Shown here: piece by piece, positions 40,316-49,712 of the stretch | Position numbering within the stretch: position 1 is the first letter of the stretch | How the letters are laid out: every line of letters starts with the position of its first letter | Source: an uncultured Oscillospiraceae bacterium | Lineage (GTDB): Bacteria > Bacillota > Clostridia > Oscillospirales > Oscillospiraceae | DNA length: 64,000 nucleotides | Direction of reading: 5' to 3' | NCBI GenBank assembly: GCA_947628315.1 | Contig: CANQZJ010000004.1 | Span: 1 to 64,000 of the forward strand | The notes under the pieces: generated by a model | The model's input: only the letters and a program-made list of their open reading frames with translations | Told to the model about the DNA's origin: nothing | Database searches by the model: none | Translations under genes and position numbers: made by a program

Positions 40316-41737
40316 TCAGACGGGCGTAAAGAACTTTACCAGGAACAGCGCCGAGATCACATAGGTCAGGACGGACACCTCTTTGGCCCTGCCGGTGAAC
40401 AGCTTGATGACGGTGCAGGCGATGAGCCCCAGGCCGATGCCGTGGCCCACGGAGCCGGTGATGGGCATGACCAGCGCCATAATGAACACCGGGGCGGCGA
40501 CGGCGATGTCGGACAGATCGAGATGCTTCAGAGCGCCCACCATCAGGACGCCCACGTAGATCAGGGCGGCGGAGGTGGCCGCCGAGGGGATCAGGGCGGC
40601 GACAGGGGCGATGAAGATGCAGGCCAGGAACAACAGGCCGGTGGTGAGGGCGGTGAGCCCGGTACGTCCGCCGGCCCCCACGCCGGCGGCGGACTCCACA
40701 TAGGTGGAGATGGTGGAGGTGCCGGTGCAGGCGCCGGCCACGGTGCCGATGGCGTCGGAGAGAAGGGCCTCCTTCATCCGGGGCATTCTGCCGTCCTTGT
40801 CCAGCATACCGGCCCGGGAGGCGGTGCCCACAAAGGTGCCGATGGTGTCGAACATGTCGATCATACAGAAGGTGAGCACCAGGGTGATCGCGGTGAACCA
40901 GCCGATTTCAACGAAACCCTTGAAATTGAATTTGAACAGAGTGGTCTCCGCCATGTCGGCGAAGGGGGGCAGCCAGCTGGCGGTGGCCAGGGCGGCAAAG
41001 GGGTTTGTGTGCAGGAACAGGGCCTCGCCCGCCCAATAGACCACGGAGGCCGCCAGGATGCCGATGAGCACAGCGGCCTTGAGCCCCTTGTGATCCAGCG
41101 CGATGATGACGAACAGCCCCACGAAGATGGTGACCGCGGAGAGCACCATGGCGGGATAGGCGGAGCCGGCGTTGGCCTTTGCCACGCTGGCGATGGGGGC
41201 GCCGAAGAAGTCCTGCAGCACGAAAAGCTGCCGGCCGCTGTCGCTCTCCAGATAGATGTTGGAGGTGAAGCCGATCTTCATCAGCATCAGACCGATGCAG
41301 GGGCCCATGCCCAGCCGGATGCCCACGGGGATGGCGTCCACGAGCTTTTCCCGGATGTTGAAAAGGGACAGGAGGACAAACACGACGCCCTCGACCAGGA
41401 TGATGACCAGGGCGGCCTGGAAGGAGGCGGTGTAGCTCATGCCGGTGAGCCCCACGATGTTGCCGACCACCAGGGCAAAGAACCCGTTGAGGCCCATACT
41501 GGGGGCCAGGGCAAAGGGCTTGTTGGCAATAAAGGCCATGGCGGCCATGGCGATAAAAGAGGCGATACAGGTGGACAGGAACACACCGTTCCACAGGGGA
41601 GAGCCCGCATCGTAGTTGGTGAGCACGTTGGGGTTCAGGGCGATGATGTAGGCCATGGTGACAAAGGTGGTGAGGCCGGCCACGATCTCCGTGCGGACGT
41701 CGGTGCCGTTCTCTTTCAGCTTGAACAGTTTATCCAT
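40316..41737 (-). CDS. NCS2-family purine permease (AzgA/PbuG type), copy 1
   Basis: This 473-residue transporter has about 12-14 membrane segments. It shows the AzgA-branch hallmarks: MDKLFKLKENGTDVRTEIVAGLTTFVTMAYIIALNP at the N-terminus, FALAPSMGLNGFFA, VGLTGMSYTASFQAALVIILVEGV and CTGTSTISTYVESAAGVGAGGRTGLTALT. These proteins import hypoxanthine, guanine or adenine with protons. It is closely similar in sequence and identical in length to the next gene upstream, so it is a tandem duplicate. It is third in a minus-strand unit with the lipoprotein and copy 2. Confidence 0.94.
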   Translation of the reverse strand: MDKLFKLKENGTDVRTEIVAGLTTFVTMAYIIALNPNVLTNYDAGSPLWNGVFLSTCIASFIAMAAMAFIANKPFALAPSMGLNGFFALVVGNIVGLTGMSYTASFQAALVIILVEGVVFVLLSLFNIREKLVDAIPVGIRLGMGPCIGLMLMKIGFTSNIYLESDSGRQLFVLQDFFGAPIASVAKANAGSAYPAMVLSAVTIFVGLFVIIALDHKGLKAAVLIGILAASVVYWAGEALFLHTNPFAALATASWLPPFADMAETTLFKFNFKGFVEIGWFTAITLVLTFCMIDMFDTIGTFVGTASRAGMLDKDGRMPRMKEALLSDAIGTVAGACTGTSTISTYVESAAGVGAGGRTGLTALTTGLLFLACIFIAPVAALIPSAATSAALIYVGVLMVGALKHLDLSDIAVAAPVFIMALVMPITGSVGHGIGLGLIACTVIKLFTGRAKEVSVLTYVISALFLVKFFTPV

Positions 41738-41790
41738 AGATCAGATTCCCTCCCGATTGATTGTTCCGGTCTCTTTTCCGCGTGGGGATG

Positions 41791-43212
41791 TCAGACCGTC
41801 AGGAAGAACTTCGCCAGGAACAGCAGGGATATGACATAGGTGAGGGCGGACACCTCTTTTGCCTTGCCGGTGAACACCTTGACGGCGGCGTAGGTGATAA
41901 GGCCCAGGCCGATGCCGCTGCCCACGGAGCCGGTGATGGGCATGGCCAGCACCATGATGACCACCGAGGCGGCGACGGAGATGTCGGACAGGTCGATGTT
42001 TTTCAAGCCGCTCAGCATGAGGATGCCGACGTAGATCAGGGCGGAGGAGGTGGCGGCCGCGGGGATCAGGGCGGCGATGGGACTGATGAAGATACAGGCC
42101 AGGAACATCAGGCCGGTGACCAGGGTGGTCAGGCCGGTGCGCCCGCCGGTCTGTATGCCGGCGGCGGACTCCACATAAGCGGAGACGGGGGAGGTGCCGG
42201 TGCAGGCCCCGGCTATGGTGCCGATGGCGTCGGACAAAAGGGCCTCTTTCATCCGGGGCACCTTGTTATCCTTGTCCAGCATGCCGGCGTAGCTGGAGAC
42301 GCCCACCAGGGTACCGACGGAGTTGAACATATCGGCCATGCAGAAGGTGACGACCAGGGTGACCACGGTGAGCCAGCCGATCTGCATAAAACCCTGGAAG
42401 TTGAACTTGAACAGGGTGGTCTCCACCATGTCGGCAAAGGGGGGCGCCCATCTGGCGGCGGCCAGGGACGCGAAGGGGTTGACGTGGAGGAACAGGGCCT
42501 CCCCTGCCCAGTAGACCACCGACGCCGCCGGGATGCCGATGAGTACGGCGGCCCTGACCCCCTTGTGGGCCAGGACGATGATGACGAACAGCCCTACGAA
42601 TATGGTGACCACCGAGAGCACCATGGCGGGATAGGAGGAACCGGCGTTGGTTTTCGCCACGCCGCCGGTGAGGGCGCCGAAGAAGTCCCGCATCACGTAG
42701 ATCTGCTCGCCGCTGTCGCTCTCCAGATAGATGTTGGAGCCGAAGCCGATCTCCATCAGCATCAGGCCGATGCCGGGGCCGATGCCCAGCCGGACGCCCA
42801 GAGGGATGGCCTCCACGATCTTCTCCCGGATGCTGAGGACGGACAGGATGACGAACACGGCGCCCTCGATCAGGACGATGACCAGGGCGGCCTGGAAGGA
42901 GGCGGTGTAGCTCATGCCGGTGAGCCCCGCGATGTTGCCCACCACCACGGCGAACAAGTTGTTGAGGCCCATGCCGGGGGCCAGGGCGAAGGGCTTGTTG
43001 GAGAGGAACGCCATGACCAGCATGGCGATAGAGGAGGCGATGCAGGTGGCCATAAACACGCCGTTCCACAGGGGGGAGCCCACGTCGTGACCGGTGAGCA
43101 GATTGGGGTTCAGCATGATGATGTAGGCCATGGTCATGAAGTTGGTGAGGCCGGCCAGGATCTCCGCGCGGACGTTGGTGCCGTTTTCTTTGAGCTTGAA
43201 GAGCTTATCCAT
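41791..43212 (-). CDS. NCS2-family purine permease (AzgA/PbuG type), copy 2
   Basis: This 473-residue paralogue of the downstream permease has the same N-terminus (MDKLFKLKENGTNVRAEILAG). Differences at family-conserved positions include PGMGLNNLFAV against PSMGLNGFFAL and LGIGPGIGLMLMEIGFGSN against LGMGPCIGLMLMKIGFTSN. These are in the regions that set purine specificity in related carriers, so the two copies may prefer different bases. It lies 18 bases after the lipoprotein gene and 53 bases before copy 1. Confidence 0.94.
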   Translation of the reverse strand: MDKLFKLKENGTNVRAEILAGLTNFMTMAYIIMLNPNLLTGHDVGSPLWNGVFMATCIASSIAMLVMAFLSNKPFALAPGMGLNNLFAVVVGNIAGLTGMSYTASFQAALVIVLIEGAVFVILSVLSIREKIVEAIPLGVRLGIGPGIGLMLMEIGFGSNIYLESDSGEQIYVMRDFFGALTGGVAKTNAGSSYPAMVLSVVTIFVGLFVIIVLAHKGVRAAVLIGIPAASVVYWAGEALFLHVNPFASLAAARWAPPFADMVETTLFKFNFQGFMQIGWLTVVTLVVTFCMADMFNSVGTLVGVSSYAGMLDKDNKVPRMKEALLSDAIGTIAGACTGTSPVSAYVESAAGIQTGGRTGLTTLVTGLMFLACIFISPIAALIPAAATSSALIYVGILMLSGLKNIDLSDISVAASVVIMVLAMPITGSVGSGIGLGLITYAAVKVFTGKAKEVSALTYVISLLFLAKFFLTV

Positions 43213-43230
43213 AAAGCAGGCGCCCTCTTT

Positions 43231-43965
43231 CTAATTTGTCTGGCTGTCCAGCCACCGGACGAACTCATCCGTGGTATAGGTGAACGCGATCTCTGTCCGG
43301 CTGCTGTCGTAGATCACAAATTCCGTCAGGCCGTATTCCGACTTCCCGCCGCTCCAGTCGTAGGTGTAGCCCAGGCGGGTCCAGGGGTAGTCGGACGCAA
43401 AGTAAGACCAGAGGATGTTGCCGTCGAACCAGTCCTTGTATTCGCCCTCGGGGAGCTTGTCGTAGCCGTTCACCATTTGGGCGGTGGGGTCGGGCTGATA
43501 GGCCGGACGGACTACGTCCTCCGGGGAGACCCAGAAAGCGGTGAAGCGGGTGTAGCCCTCGTCCTCATGGACGCCCAGCAGCTGGGCGAAGCGGAGACAC
43601 CAGTCCTTTACGCCGCCGCGGTTCTCCCTGTACCAGGACTCCATCTCTCCCAGGGAGGTGGCCCAGATATCGCCCACGTCCGGCGGGATAGGGCCGCCCG
43701 CCGCGCAGGGATCGGCGTAGTCGTGCCAGGAGACCATCAGGACGCGCTCCCCGCTGTCGTCCCAGATGACGTCGGGGTCGTCGGGCGTCAGAGCCACCAG
43801 ATCCATGACCTCGGCGTCCTCGCTGAATACCGCGTCCTGCATGGCGGCGGCCCACAGCTCATCGGCGGCGGGGGCCTTCCCGCCGCAGCCGGACAGCCCC
43901 AGCAGGGCGGCGGCGGACAGCGCCAGCGCGGAGATCGTTCGGATCTGTTTTCTAAATGTTTTCAT
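43231..43965 (-). CDS. Uncharacterised lipoprotein
   Basis: This 244-residue protein has a lipoprotein signal peptide (basic start, hydrophobic core, lipobox LSGC with lipidated C27). The mature part is acidic and aromatic (for example VMVSWHDYADPC, WSYFASDYPWTRLGYTYDW). I recognise no family. It is the first gene of the unit containing both purine permeases and its promoter overlaps the region of the divergent nucleotidase gene. It may therefore bind purine compounds outside the cell, but that is inference from position only. The start is taken at the ATG at 43965; a GTG directly before it is possible. Confidence 0.75.
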   Translation of the reverse strand: MKTFRKQIRTISALALSAAALLGLSGCGGKAPAADELWAAAMQDAVFSEDAEVMDLVALTPDDPDVIWDDSGERVLMVSWHDYADPCAAGGPIPPDVGDIWATSLGEMESWYRENRGGVKDWCLRFAQLLGVHEDEGYTRFTAFWVSPEDVVRPAYQPDPTAQMVNGYDKLPEGEYKDWFDGNILWSYFASDYPWTRLGYTYDWSGGKSEYGLTEFVIYDSSRTEIAFTYTTDEFVRWLDSQTN

Positions 43966-44117
43966 CACGATCCCTCTCTTGACAAAATAATGGATGATAT
44001 GGTATCACGTTAGCGTGCCTGAGATGAATTTTGACTGTTCCGCGCGGTATCTGTGCGCGTTTGCGCACATTGTGCGGATGGACGCACGCGGAGGATGCGG
44101 GATCCCCTCTGCGTGTC

Positions 44118-44146
44118 ATTCTACAGTAGTTTTGCGATTGAATCAA
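44118..44146 (-). promoter_or_regulatory. Sigma-A promoter of the lipoprotein-purine permease operon
   Basis: TTGATT (44141-44146), 17 bases, TAGAAT (44118-44123) on the minus strand. This gives a leader of about 145 bases containing a small hairpin at 44052-44069. A plus-strand TTGACA at 43979 could begin a promoter for the divergent gene, but its -10 is poor. Confidence 0.55.
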
Positions 44147-44163
44147 GGAGGTTTTCCAAAACG

Positions 44164-45834
44164 ATGAAACGCACGCTGACAAAACTGATCGCCATGCTGC
44201 TGATCCTGACCGTCTCCATCCCGCTCCTGAGCGGGTGCCAGGGCAAAAAGGACGCCGCCGGCGATATCGTCATCCTGTTCACCAACGACGTCCACTGCGC
44301 CGTGGACACCGACATCGGCTACGCCGGCCTGGCGGCCTACAAAGAGGCCATGAAGGAGAAAACGCCCTATGTGACGCTGGTGGACTGCGGCGACGCCATC
44401 CAGGGGCAGACCATCGGCGCCATCTCCCAGGGGGAATATCCGGTGGACATTATGAACGAGGTGGGCTATGACTACGCCATCCTCGGCAACCACGAGTTCG
44501 ACTACGGCATGGATCGGCTGGAGGAGCTGCTGTACCTGACGGAGACCCAATATCTGGGCTGCAACCTCCGCTACACCGGTTCCGGGAACAATGCTCTGGA
44601 CGCGGTGGAGCCCTACGCCCTGGCGGAATACGGCGACACCACCGTGGCCTTTGTGGGCGTCTCCACGCCGGAGAGCATCGCCAAATCCACCCCCGCCTAC
44701 TTTATGGACGAGTCCGGCAATTTCGTCTACGACTTCTGCGGCTCCAGCGGGGAGGAGCTCTGCGCCCAGGTGCAGGCCGCCGTGGATCAGTGCCGGGCTG
44801 ACGGCGCCGACTATGTGATCGCCCTGACCCATCTTGGCACCGACGAGTCCTCCGCGCCCTTCCGTTCCGTGGACGTCATCGCGGGCACCACCGGCATCGA
44901 CGCCGTGCTGGACGGCCACTCCCACAGCGTGATCCCCTGCGATGTGGTCGAAAACAAAGCGGGGGAGGACGTGCTGCTCTCCTCCACCGGCACAGGGCTC
45001 AACAACATCGGCCAGCTGGTGATCACCGCCGGCGGCAACCTGTCCACCGGCCTCATCGGCACGTTCCCCCATATCGACAGCGGCGTTGACGCCTATATCA
45101 AGGACATCCAGAGCCAGTTCGAGGCCGACCTGGCGGAGGTGGTGGGTCACACCGACGTGGCGCTGACCACCGTGGACAGCGGCGGCGTCCGCCTGATCCG
45201 CAGCCGTGAGACCAATCTGGGCGATTTCTGCGCGGACGCCTACCGGGCCGTCTCCGGCGCGGATATCGCGTTTGTGAACGGCGGCGGCGTCCGGGCCGAC
45301 ATTGCCGCCGGGGACATCACCTACGGCGACGTCATCAACGTCCACCCCTATGGCAATAACCTGTGCGTCGCCGAGGCCACCGGCCAGGAGATCCTGGACG
45401 CCCTGGAGATGGGCAGCCGCGACACGCAGGCTCAGATCAGCGACGGCGACAACGCCGTGGGCGAGAACGGCGGCTTCCTGCAGGTCTCCGGCCTGCGCTA
45501 TACCATCGACACCTCGGTGGAGTCCTCTGTGGAGGTGGACGACATGGGGATGTTCGTCTCCTGCGGCGGCGCCCGCCGCGTCAGGGACGTGGAGATCCTC
45601 CAGGCGGACGGCAGCTACGCGCCCATCGACCCCGGCGCCACCTATACCGTGGCATCCCACAACTATATGATCAAAGAGGGCGGCGACGGCTTCACCATGT
45701 TCATGGACAACGCCCTCCAAATCGACGAGGGCATGGTGGACTACCAGATTTTGATGACCTATCTGGCCGACGAGCTGGGCGGCGCCGTGGGCGGGGCCTA
45801 CAGCGCGCCCCAGGGCAGGATCACCGTCCGGTAA
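44164..45834 (+). CDS. Extracellular 5'-nucleotidase / 2',3'-cyclic phosphodiesterase-like lipoprotein
   Basis: This 556-residue UshA-type metallophosphoesterase has a lipobox at LLSGC (C25). The N-terminal catalytic domain shows LFTNDVHC, DCGDAIQGQ, AILGNHEFDYG, THLG and DGHSHS, which together give the dimetal ligands. The C-terminal domain carries SRETNLGDFCADAYR, FVNGGGVRADI and the aromatic VASHNYMIKEGGDGFTMF used to stack the nucleobase. It probably dephosphorylates nucleotides at the cell surface, feeding the neighbouring purine permeases. The ATG at 44164 has AAGGAGG upstream. It lies 30 bases before the MFS gene. Confidence 0.93.
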   Translation: MKRTLTKLIAMLLILTVSIPLLSGCQGKKDAAGDIVILFTNDVHCAVDTDIGYAGLAAYKEAMKEKTPYVTLVDCGDAIQGQTIGAISQGEYPVDIMNEVGYDYAILGNHEFDYGMDRLEELLYLTETQYLGCNLRYTGSGNNALDAVEPYALAEYGDTTVAFVGVSTPESIAKSTPAYFMDESGNFVYDFCGSSGEELCAQVQAAVDQCRADGADYVIALTHLGTDESSAPFRSVDVIAGTTGIDAVLDGHSHSVIPCDVVENKAGEDVLLSSTGTGLNNIGQLVITAGGNLSTGLIGTFPHIDSGVDAYIKDIQSQFEADLAEVVGHTDVALTTVDSGGVRLIRSRETNLGDFCADAYRAVSGADIAFVNGGGVRADIAAGDITYGDVINVHPYGNNLCVAEATGQEILDALEMGSRDTQAQISDGDNAVGENGGFLQVSGLRYTIDTSVESSVEVDDMGMFVSCGGARRVRDVEILQADGSYAPIDPGATYTVASHNYMIKEGGDGFTMFMDNALQIDEGMVDYQILMTYLADELGGAVGGAYSAPQGRITVR

Positions 45835-45864
45835 GGCCCCTTTATTTCGTTAAGGAGCGCAATC

Positions 45865-47037
45865 ATGGTCGGACTGTTATTGGCAATCATCTACCTCTCG
45901 TTCATCAGCCTCGGGCTGCCGGACGCCCTGCTGGGCTCCGTCTGGCCGGTCATGTACGGCGAGTTCGGCGTGCCGGTCTCCTACGCCGGGATCATCTACG
46001 CGGTCATCTCGGCGGGCACCATCCTCTCCAGCCTGATGAGCGACCGCCTCACCCGGAAGCTGGGGGCCGGAATGGTCACCGCCATCAGCGTGGGCATGAC
46101 CGCCCTGGCGCTGTTCGGCTTTTCCGTCAGCCATTCCTTCGGGGCGCTTTTCCTCTGGGCCGTCCCATACGGGCTGGGCGCGGGGAGCGTGGACGCGGCG
46201 CTGAACAACTATGTGGCGCTGCACTACGCCAGCCGCCACATGAGCTGGCTGCACTGTATGTGGGGCGTGGGGGCGTCCGTGGGGCCGTATATCATGAGTT
46301 ATGCCCTGGCAGGCGGCCAGGGGTGGAACATGGGTTACCGGTACATCGCCGTCCTGCAGATTGTCCTGACCGCTGTTTTGGCGCTCAGCCTGCCGCTGTG
46401 GAAGGGCAGGGGCCGGCTGGGGGAGGAGCAGACCGACGGAAAACCGTTGACCCTCCGGCAGATCCTGGCGCTGCCCGGCGCAAAGGAGATCATGCTGGCG
46501 TTCTTCGGCTACTGCGCGCTGGAACAGACGGCAGGGCTGTGGGCCAGCAGCTATCTCGTGCTGCATAAGGGCATCCCGGAGGAGACCGCGGCCCGGTTCG
46601 CCAGCCTGTTCTTCATCGGGATCACCGTGGGCCGGGCCATCAGCGGATTTGTCACCATGAAGCTGGACGACACCGGCATGATCCGTCTGGGACAGGCCGT
46701 GATCGCCGTGGGCATCGCGGCGGTGATCCTTCCGCTCCCGGAGAACGTCACGCTGGCCGGCCTGGTCGTGATCGGGCTTGGGTGCGCGCCCATCTATCCC
46801 TGCATCATCCACTCCACGCCGACCCGCTTTGGGGCGGACAAGTCCCAGGCTGTCATCGGCGTGCAGATGGCCTGCGCCTACACGGGCAACTGCCTGATGC
46901 CGCCGCTGTTCGGCTTCATCGCCGGCCATATCACGATCGCTCTGTTCCCGGGCTTCCTTCTGGTTTTGCTGATCCTCATGACCGCCATGCACGAGCGGAT
47001 GGTCAGACAGACCGGCGGGGCGCAGGGGACACCCTAA
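45865..47037 (+). CDS. MFS transporter
   Basis: This 390-residue major-facilitator protein has about 12 membrane helices. The loop 2-3 motif is degenerate (SDRLTRKLGAGM). The N-terminal LSFISLGLPDALLGSVWPVM and the motif GAGSVDAALNNYVALHY resemble the FHS/sugar-permease-like branch. The helix sequence GLGCAPIYPCIIHSTPTRFG is conserved in that branch. The substrate is unknown; co-transcription with the nucleotidase suggests a nucleoside or sugar released from nucleotides. AAGGAG precedes the ATG. Confidence 0.85.
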   Translation: MVGLLLAIIYLSFISLGLPDALLGSVWPVMYGEFGVPVSYAGIIYAVISAGTILSSLMSDRLTRKLGAGMVTAISVGMTALALFGFSVSHSFGALFLWAVPYGLGAGSVDAALNNYVALHYASRHMSWLHCMWGVGASVGPYIMSYALAGGQGWNMGYRYIAVLQIVLTAVLALSLPLWKGRGRLGEEQTDGKPLTLRQILALPGAKEIMLAFFGYCALEQTAGLWASSYLVLHKGIPEETAARFASLFFIGITVGRAISGFVTMKLDDTGMIRLGQAVIAVGIAAVILPLPENVTLAGLVVIGLGCAPIYPCIIHSTPTRFGADKSQAVIGVQMACAYTGNCLMPPLFGFIAGHITIALFPGFLLVLLILMTAMHERMVRQTGGAQGTP

Positions 47038-47056
47038 AACGCTTTGAGCCCGGGGA

Positions 47057-49711
47057 TCAGCTCCGGATGAAAAGCATACTCTCGTTCCCGACCTTTTTTG
47101 CCTCCAGCTTTGTGGGCAGGATCTCCTCCAGCCGGCTGACATGTGAGATGATCCCCACCACCGCCCCGGCCTTATCGTGGATCCCGTGGAGGATCTCTAC
47201 CGCGTCGTCCACCGCTTTGTCGTCCAGGGAACCGAAGCCCTCGTCAACAAACATGGCCTCCATGTTGACGCCGTTTCCGCTGGCTCTGACCACGGCGGAC
47301 AGACCGATTGCCAGGCTGAGCGCCACGAGGAACTTCTCGCCGCCGGACAGGGTGTTTACGCTCCTGCGCTGATTTTGGGAGGTGTCGTATACCTCGAGTT
47401 CCAGGCCCTTCTTGTGCACCTTCCCCGAGGCCTCGTCCGTGCGGTAGATGCGGTACCGGCCGCCATAGACCGTTTCCAGCAGCCGGTTGGCCGCGGCGGT
47501 AATGGCGGACAGCCTGACGCCGAGCAGATATCGCTGAAGGCTGACGCCGGCGGCGCCGCGCAGTTTATTGGCGAAGTCCAGGTCACTGTCGACCGCCTGC
47601 CGTTCGGCATCATACGTCTTTTTCTGTTCTGTGAGGGAGGAGAGGCCGCTTCGCATCTTGTCAAGAGACTCCCTCCTGACGGCGGCGGCCTTGCCCAGCG
47701 CCTCCGCGTGATCCCGCGCCGCTTGAAGGCGGGTGTTGACGGCGTCCATGTCGGGCGCCGTTTTTCCCTGGAGCGCGAGCCGCTTTGCGGCCACCTCGGC
47801 CCGGGCGCGGTTCAGATCCGTGCGGTATTCGGTGCATTTCTCCTGGCGGGCTCTCTTCACATCCGGCTCCATGCAGGACGCCAGGAACTGTGCCTCGTCG
47901 GCAAACGGCGACGACGACAGGGCGGACTCCCACTGGATACGGCATTCCGCCGTCTTTTCCTCCGACGCGCGGAAGGCATCGGCCAGACGGGATTCGCTGC
48001 CTGCGGCCAGCGCCTCGTCCTTCTGGGCGTCCTCCAGCGCCCTGCGGAGAGCGCTTTCGGCCTGCTCGAAGGCGTCGATCTGTTGGGCTGTGGATCCGAT
48101 GGCCTGTTCCAGATCGGACGCGCTGTCGATCCCCTCAAGCATTCCCTTTTCCGCGTGTTCGAGGGCGGCGGCCGCCCCGGCGGCCCGGGATGCAGCTTCG
48201 GACAGCGCCTGCGCCGCGTCCGACCTCGCGGCCTCTGCCCCTTTCCGCCGCTCGCGGGTATCGACCTCCCGGTTGATCGCGTCCTTCTCTCTTTGGGCGA
48301 GCAGATCGAGTTCGGCGTCGGAGATGTGATGTTCTCCCTTTGCCGCCGGCGCGGGGTGCTCGGTGCTGCCGCAGACAGGGCAGGGGACGCCCGGTTTCAA
48401 TTTCTCTGCCAGGATACCGCCGATGCCGCCCAGATACGCAGCCTGTCCGTCCTGATAGGCCTTTCTGGCCGCCGACAGCGCCTGCAGCGCCTCCTGCCAG
48501 GCGGCATCAGCGGCGCCGAAGGAGCGCGAGGCACCATCGTGATCGGCCTCCGCCTCTTTTTGCTGTTTGAGGAGCTGATCCCGCTGTTGACGCAGTTCCG
48601 CGATGGATCGGTACTGTTCTCTGGCGTTTTCCAGGAGCACAGAATACCTCTTTTGCCGGTCGTAATCCCCTCTGACCGCCTCGTGGTCGACCCAGGAAGT
48701 GACCACGGATCCCTTGCGCTCCTGTGCGGCTTTTAAGGCCGCCTGGGCGGATCCCCATTCCGCCAGGGCGTTTGCCTGATTTTCCCGCGCGGCCTGATAA
48801 GCGGCATAGCAGGGGCGAAGGCCGTCCGCGGCGTCGGCCATTTCTACCGCGCGCTGTTCCGCCTCCATTTCCGGCCGGAGAGCCAGCAAGTCCGCGAGCA
48901 TTTTCTCCCGGCGGGCCAGCTCCCTGAACTCACTGTCATCCAGCAGGGCCTTCTTCTGGGCCTCCGCCAGCTCCGCCTCGGCGGCCCTGGCCGCGGCGGC
49001 CTCGGCCTCCAGCCCGTCTAATTCCTTTGCCGCCGCGTCCGTTTTTTCCGACAGCATGGCAAGGGAGCCGCAGCCGAACTCATCCAGCACAGCGGTGATG
49101 CGGGCGAATTCCTCGCGCAGTTCGGAGTCGCGCGCTTTCACGCGGCGATAGACCTCGTCCACCGCATGATCCCAGCGCTCGGTGTGGAACAGCTTTGTCA
49201 GGATCGCCTCTTTCTCCTCCGATTTCGAGGTGAGCAGCCGTTGGAAGTCGCCCTGGGGCAATATGATCACCTGTCGGAACTGGTCATAGCTCAGGCCGAT
49301 GATCTCTTCCGCCCTGGCGTTGACCGCCGTCTTTTTGGGGTTTGCCAGCAGAGGCGCCCACTCGCCGTCCCGCCATTCCATACATTGGTGCTCGTCGATC
49401 AGATTTGTGCGGCCGGCCCTCAGGCTTCTGCGGAATCGGTACCGCTTCCCCCCGTTGTCGAAGATGAGATCCACCACCGTCTCGTCATCTTTTCCCGCCA
49501 GCTTACAGCGCATTTCCTCCAGACCGCCGCGGGCGCTGCCCGTGGCGGAGCCGTACAGAGCCACGCACATGGCGTCGAGGATCGTCGTTTTCCCGGCGCC
49601 CGTTTCACCGCAGATGAGGAAGATCCCGTTCTGCCCCAGTTGATCGAAGTCGACGAACTGCCGCTTCATATATGGGCCGAAGCACTGGAACTCTACTGAA
49701 ATCGGCTTCAT
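47057..49711 (-). CDS. sbcC: Nuclease SbcCD subunit C
   Basis: This 884-residue SMC/Rad50-like ATPase processes hairpins and double-strand-break ends with SbcD. Walker A is GETGAGKT near residue 38. Long coiled-coil arms (about 180-430 and 460-720, very Ala/Glu/Arg-rich) flank the zinc hook C444-P-V-C447. The C-terminal signature is NTLSGGEKFLVALSLA and Walker B is MFVDEGFGSLD. The ATG at 49711 lies one base after the sbcD stop codon with AGGAGG inside the sbcD end, so the two are translationally coupled. It converges on the MFS gene with 19 bases between. Confidence 0.96.
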   Translation of the reverse strand: MKPISVEFQCFGPYMKRQFVDFDQLGQNGIFLICGETGAGKTTILDAMCVALYGSATGSARGGLEEMRCKLAGKDDETVVDLIFDNGGKRYRFRRSLRAGRTNLIDEHQCMEWRDGEWAPLLANPKKTAVNARAEEIIGLSYDQFRQVIILPQGDFQRLLTSKSEEKEAILTKLFHTERWDHAVDEVYRRVKARDSELREEFARITAVLDEFGCGSLAMLSEKTDAAAKELDGLEAEAAAARAAEAELAEAQKKALLDDSEFRELARREKMLADLLALRPEMEAEQRAVEMADAADGLRPCYAAYQAARENQANALAEWGSAQAALKAAQERKGSVVTSWVDHEAVRGDYDRQKRYSVLLENAREQYRSIAELRQQRDQLLKQQKEAEADHDGASRSFGAADAAWQEALQALSAARKAYQDGQAAYLGGIGGILAEKLKPGVPCPVCGSTEHPAPAAKGEHHISDAELDLLAQREKDAINREVDTRERRKGAEAARSDAAQALSEAASRAAGAAAALEHAEKGMLEGIDSASDLEQAIGSTAQQIDAFEQAESALRRALEDAQKDEALAAGSESRLADAFRASEEKTAECRIQWESALSSSPFADEAQFLASCMEPDVKRARQEKCTEYRTDLNRARAEVAAKRLALQGKTAPDMDAVNTRLQAARDHAEALGKAAAVRRESLDKMRSGLSSLTEQKKTYDAERQAVDSDLDFANKLRGAAGVSLQRYLLGVRLSAITAAANRLLETVYGGRYRIYRTDEASGKVHKKGLELEVYDTSQNQRRSVNTLSGGEKFLVALSLAIGLSAVVRASGNGVNMEAMFVDEGFGSLDDKAVDDAVEILHGIHDKAGAVVGIISHVSRLEEILPTKLEAKKVGNESMLFIRS

Positions 49712-49712
49712 T

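Noticed and set aside
41761..44013. A plus-strand open frame opposite the second purine permease and lipoprotein
   Set aside because: Repetitive Gly/His/Asp composition mirrors codons of a membrane protein on the other strand.
44052..44069. Hairpin TGTGCGC/GCGCACA read as a terminator
   Set aside because: No T run on either strand, and it lies in the leader of the lipoprotein gene.
43966..44163. Purine riboswitch upstream of the purine permease unit
   Set aside because: I looked for the conserved loop and junction bases and saw none; the only structure is a small GC-rich hairpin (44052-44069).
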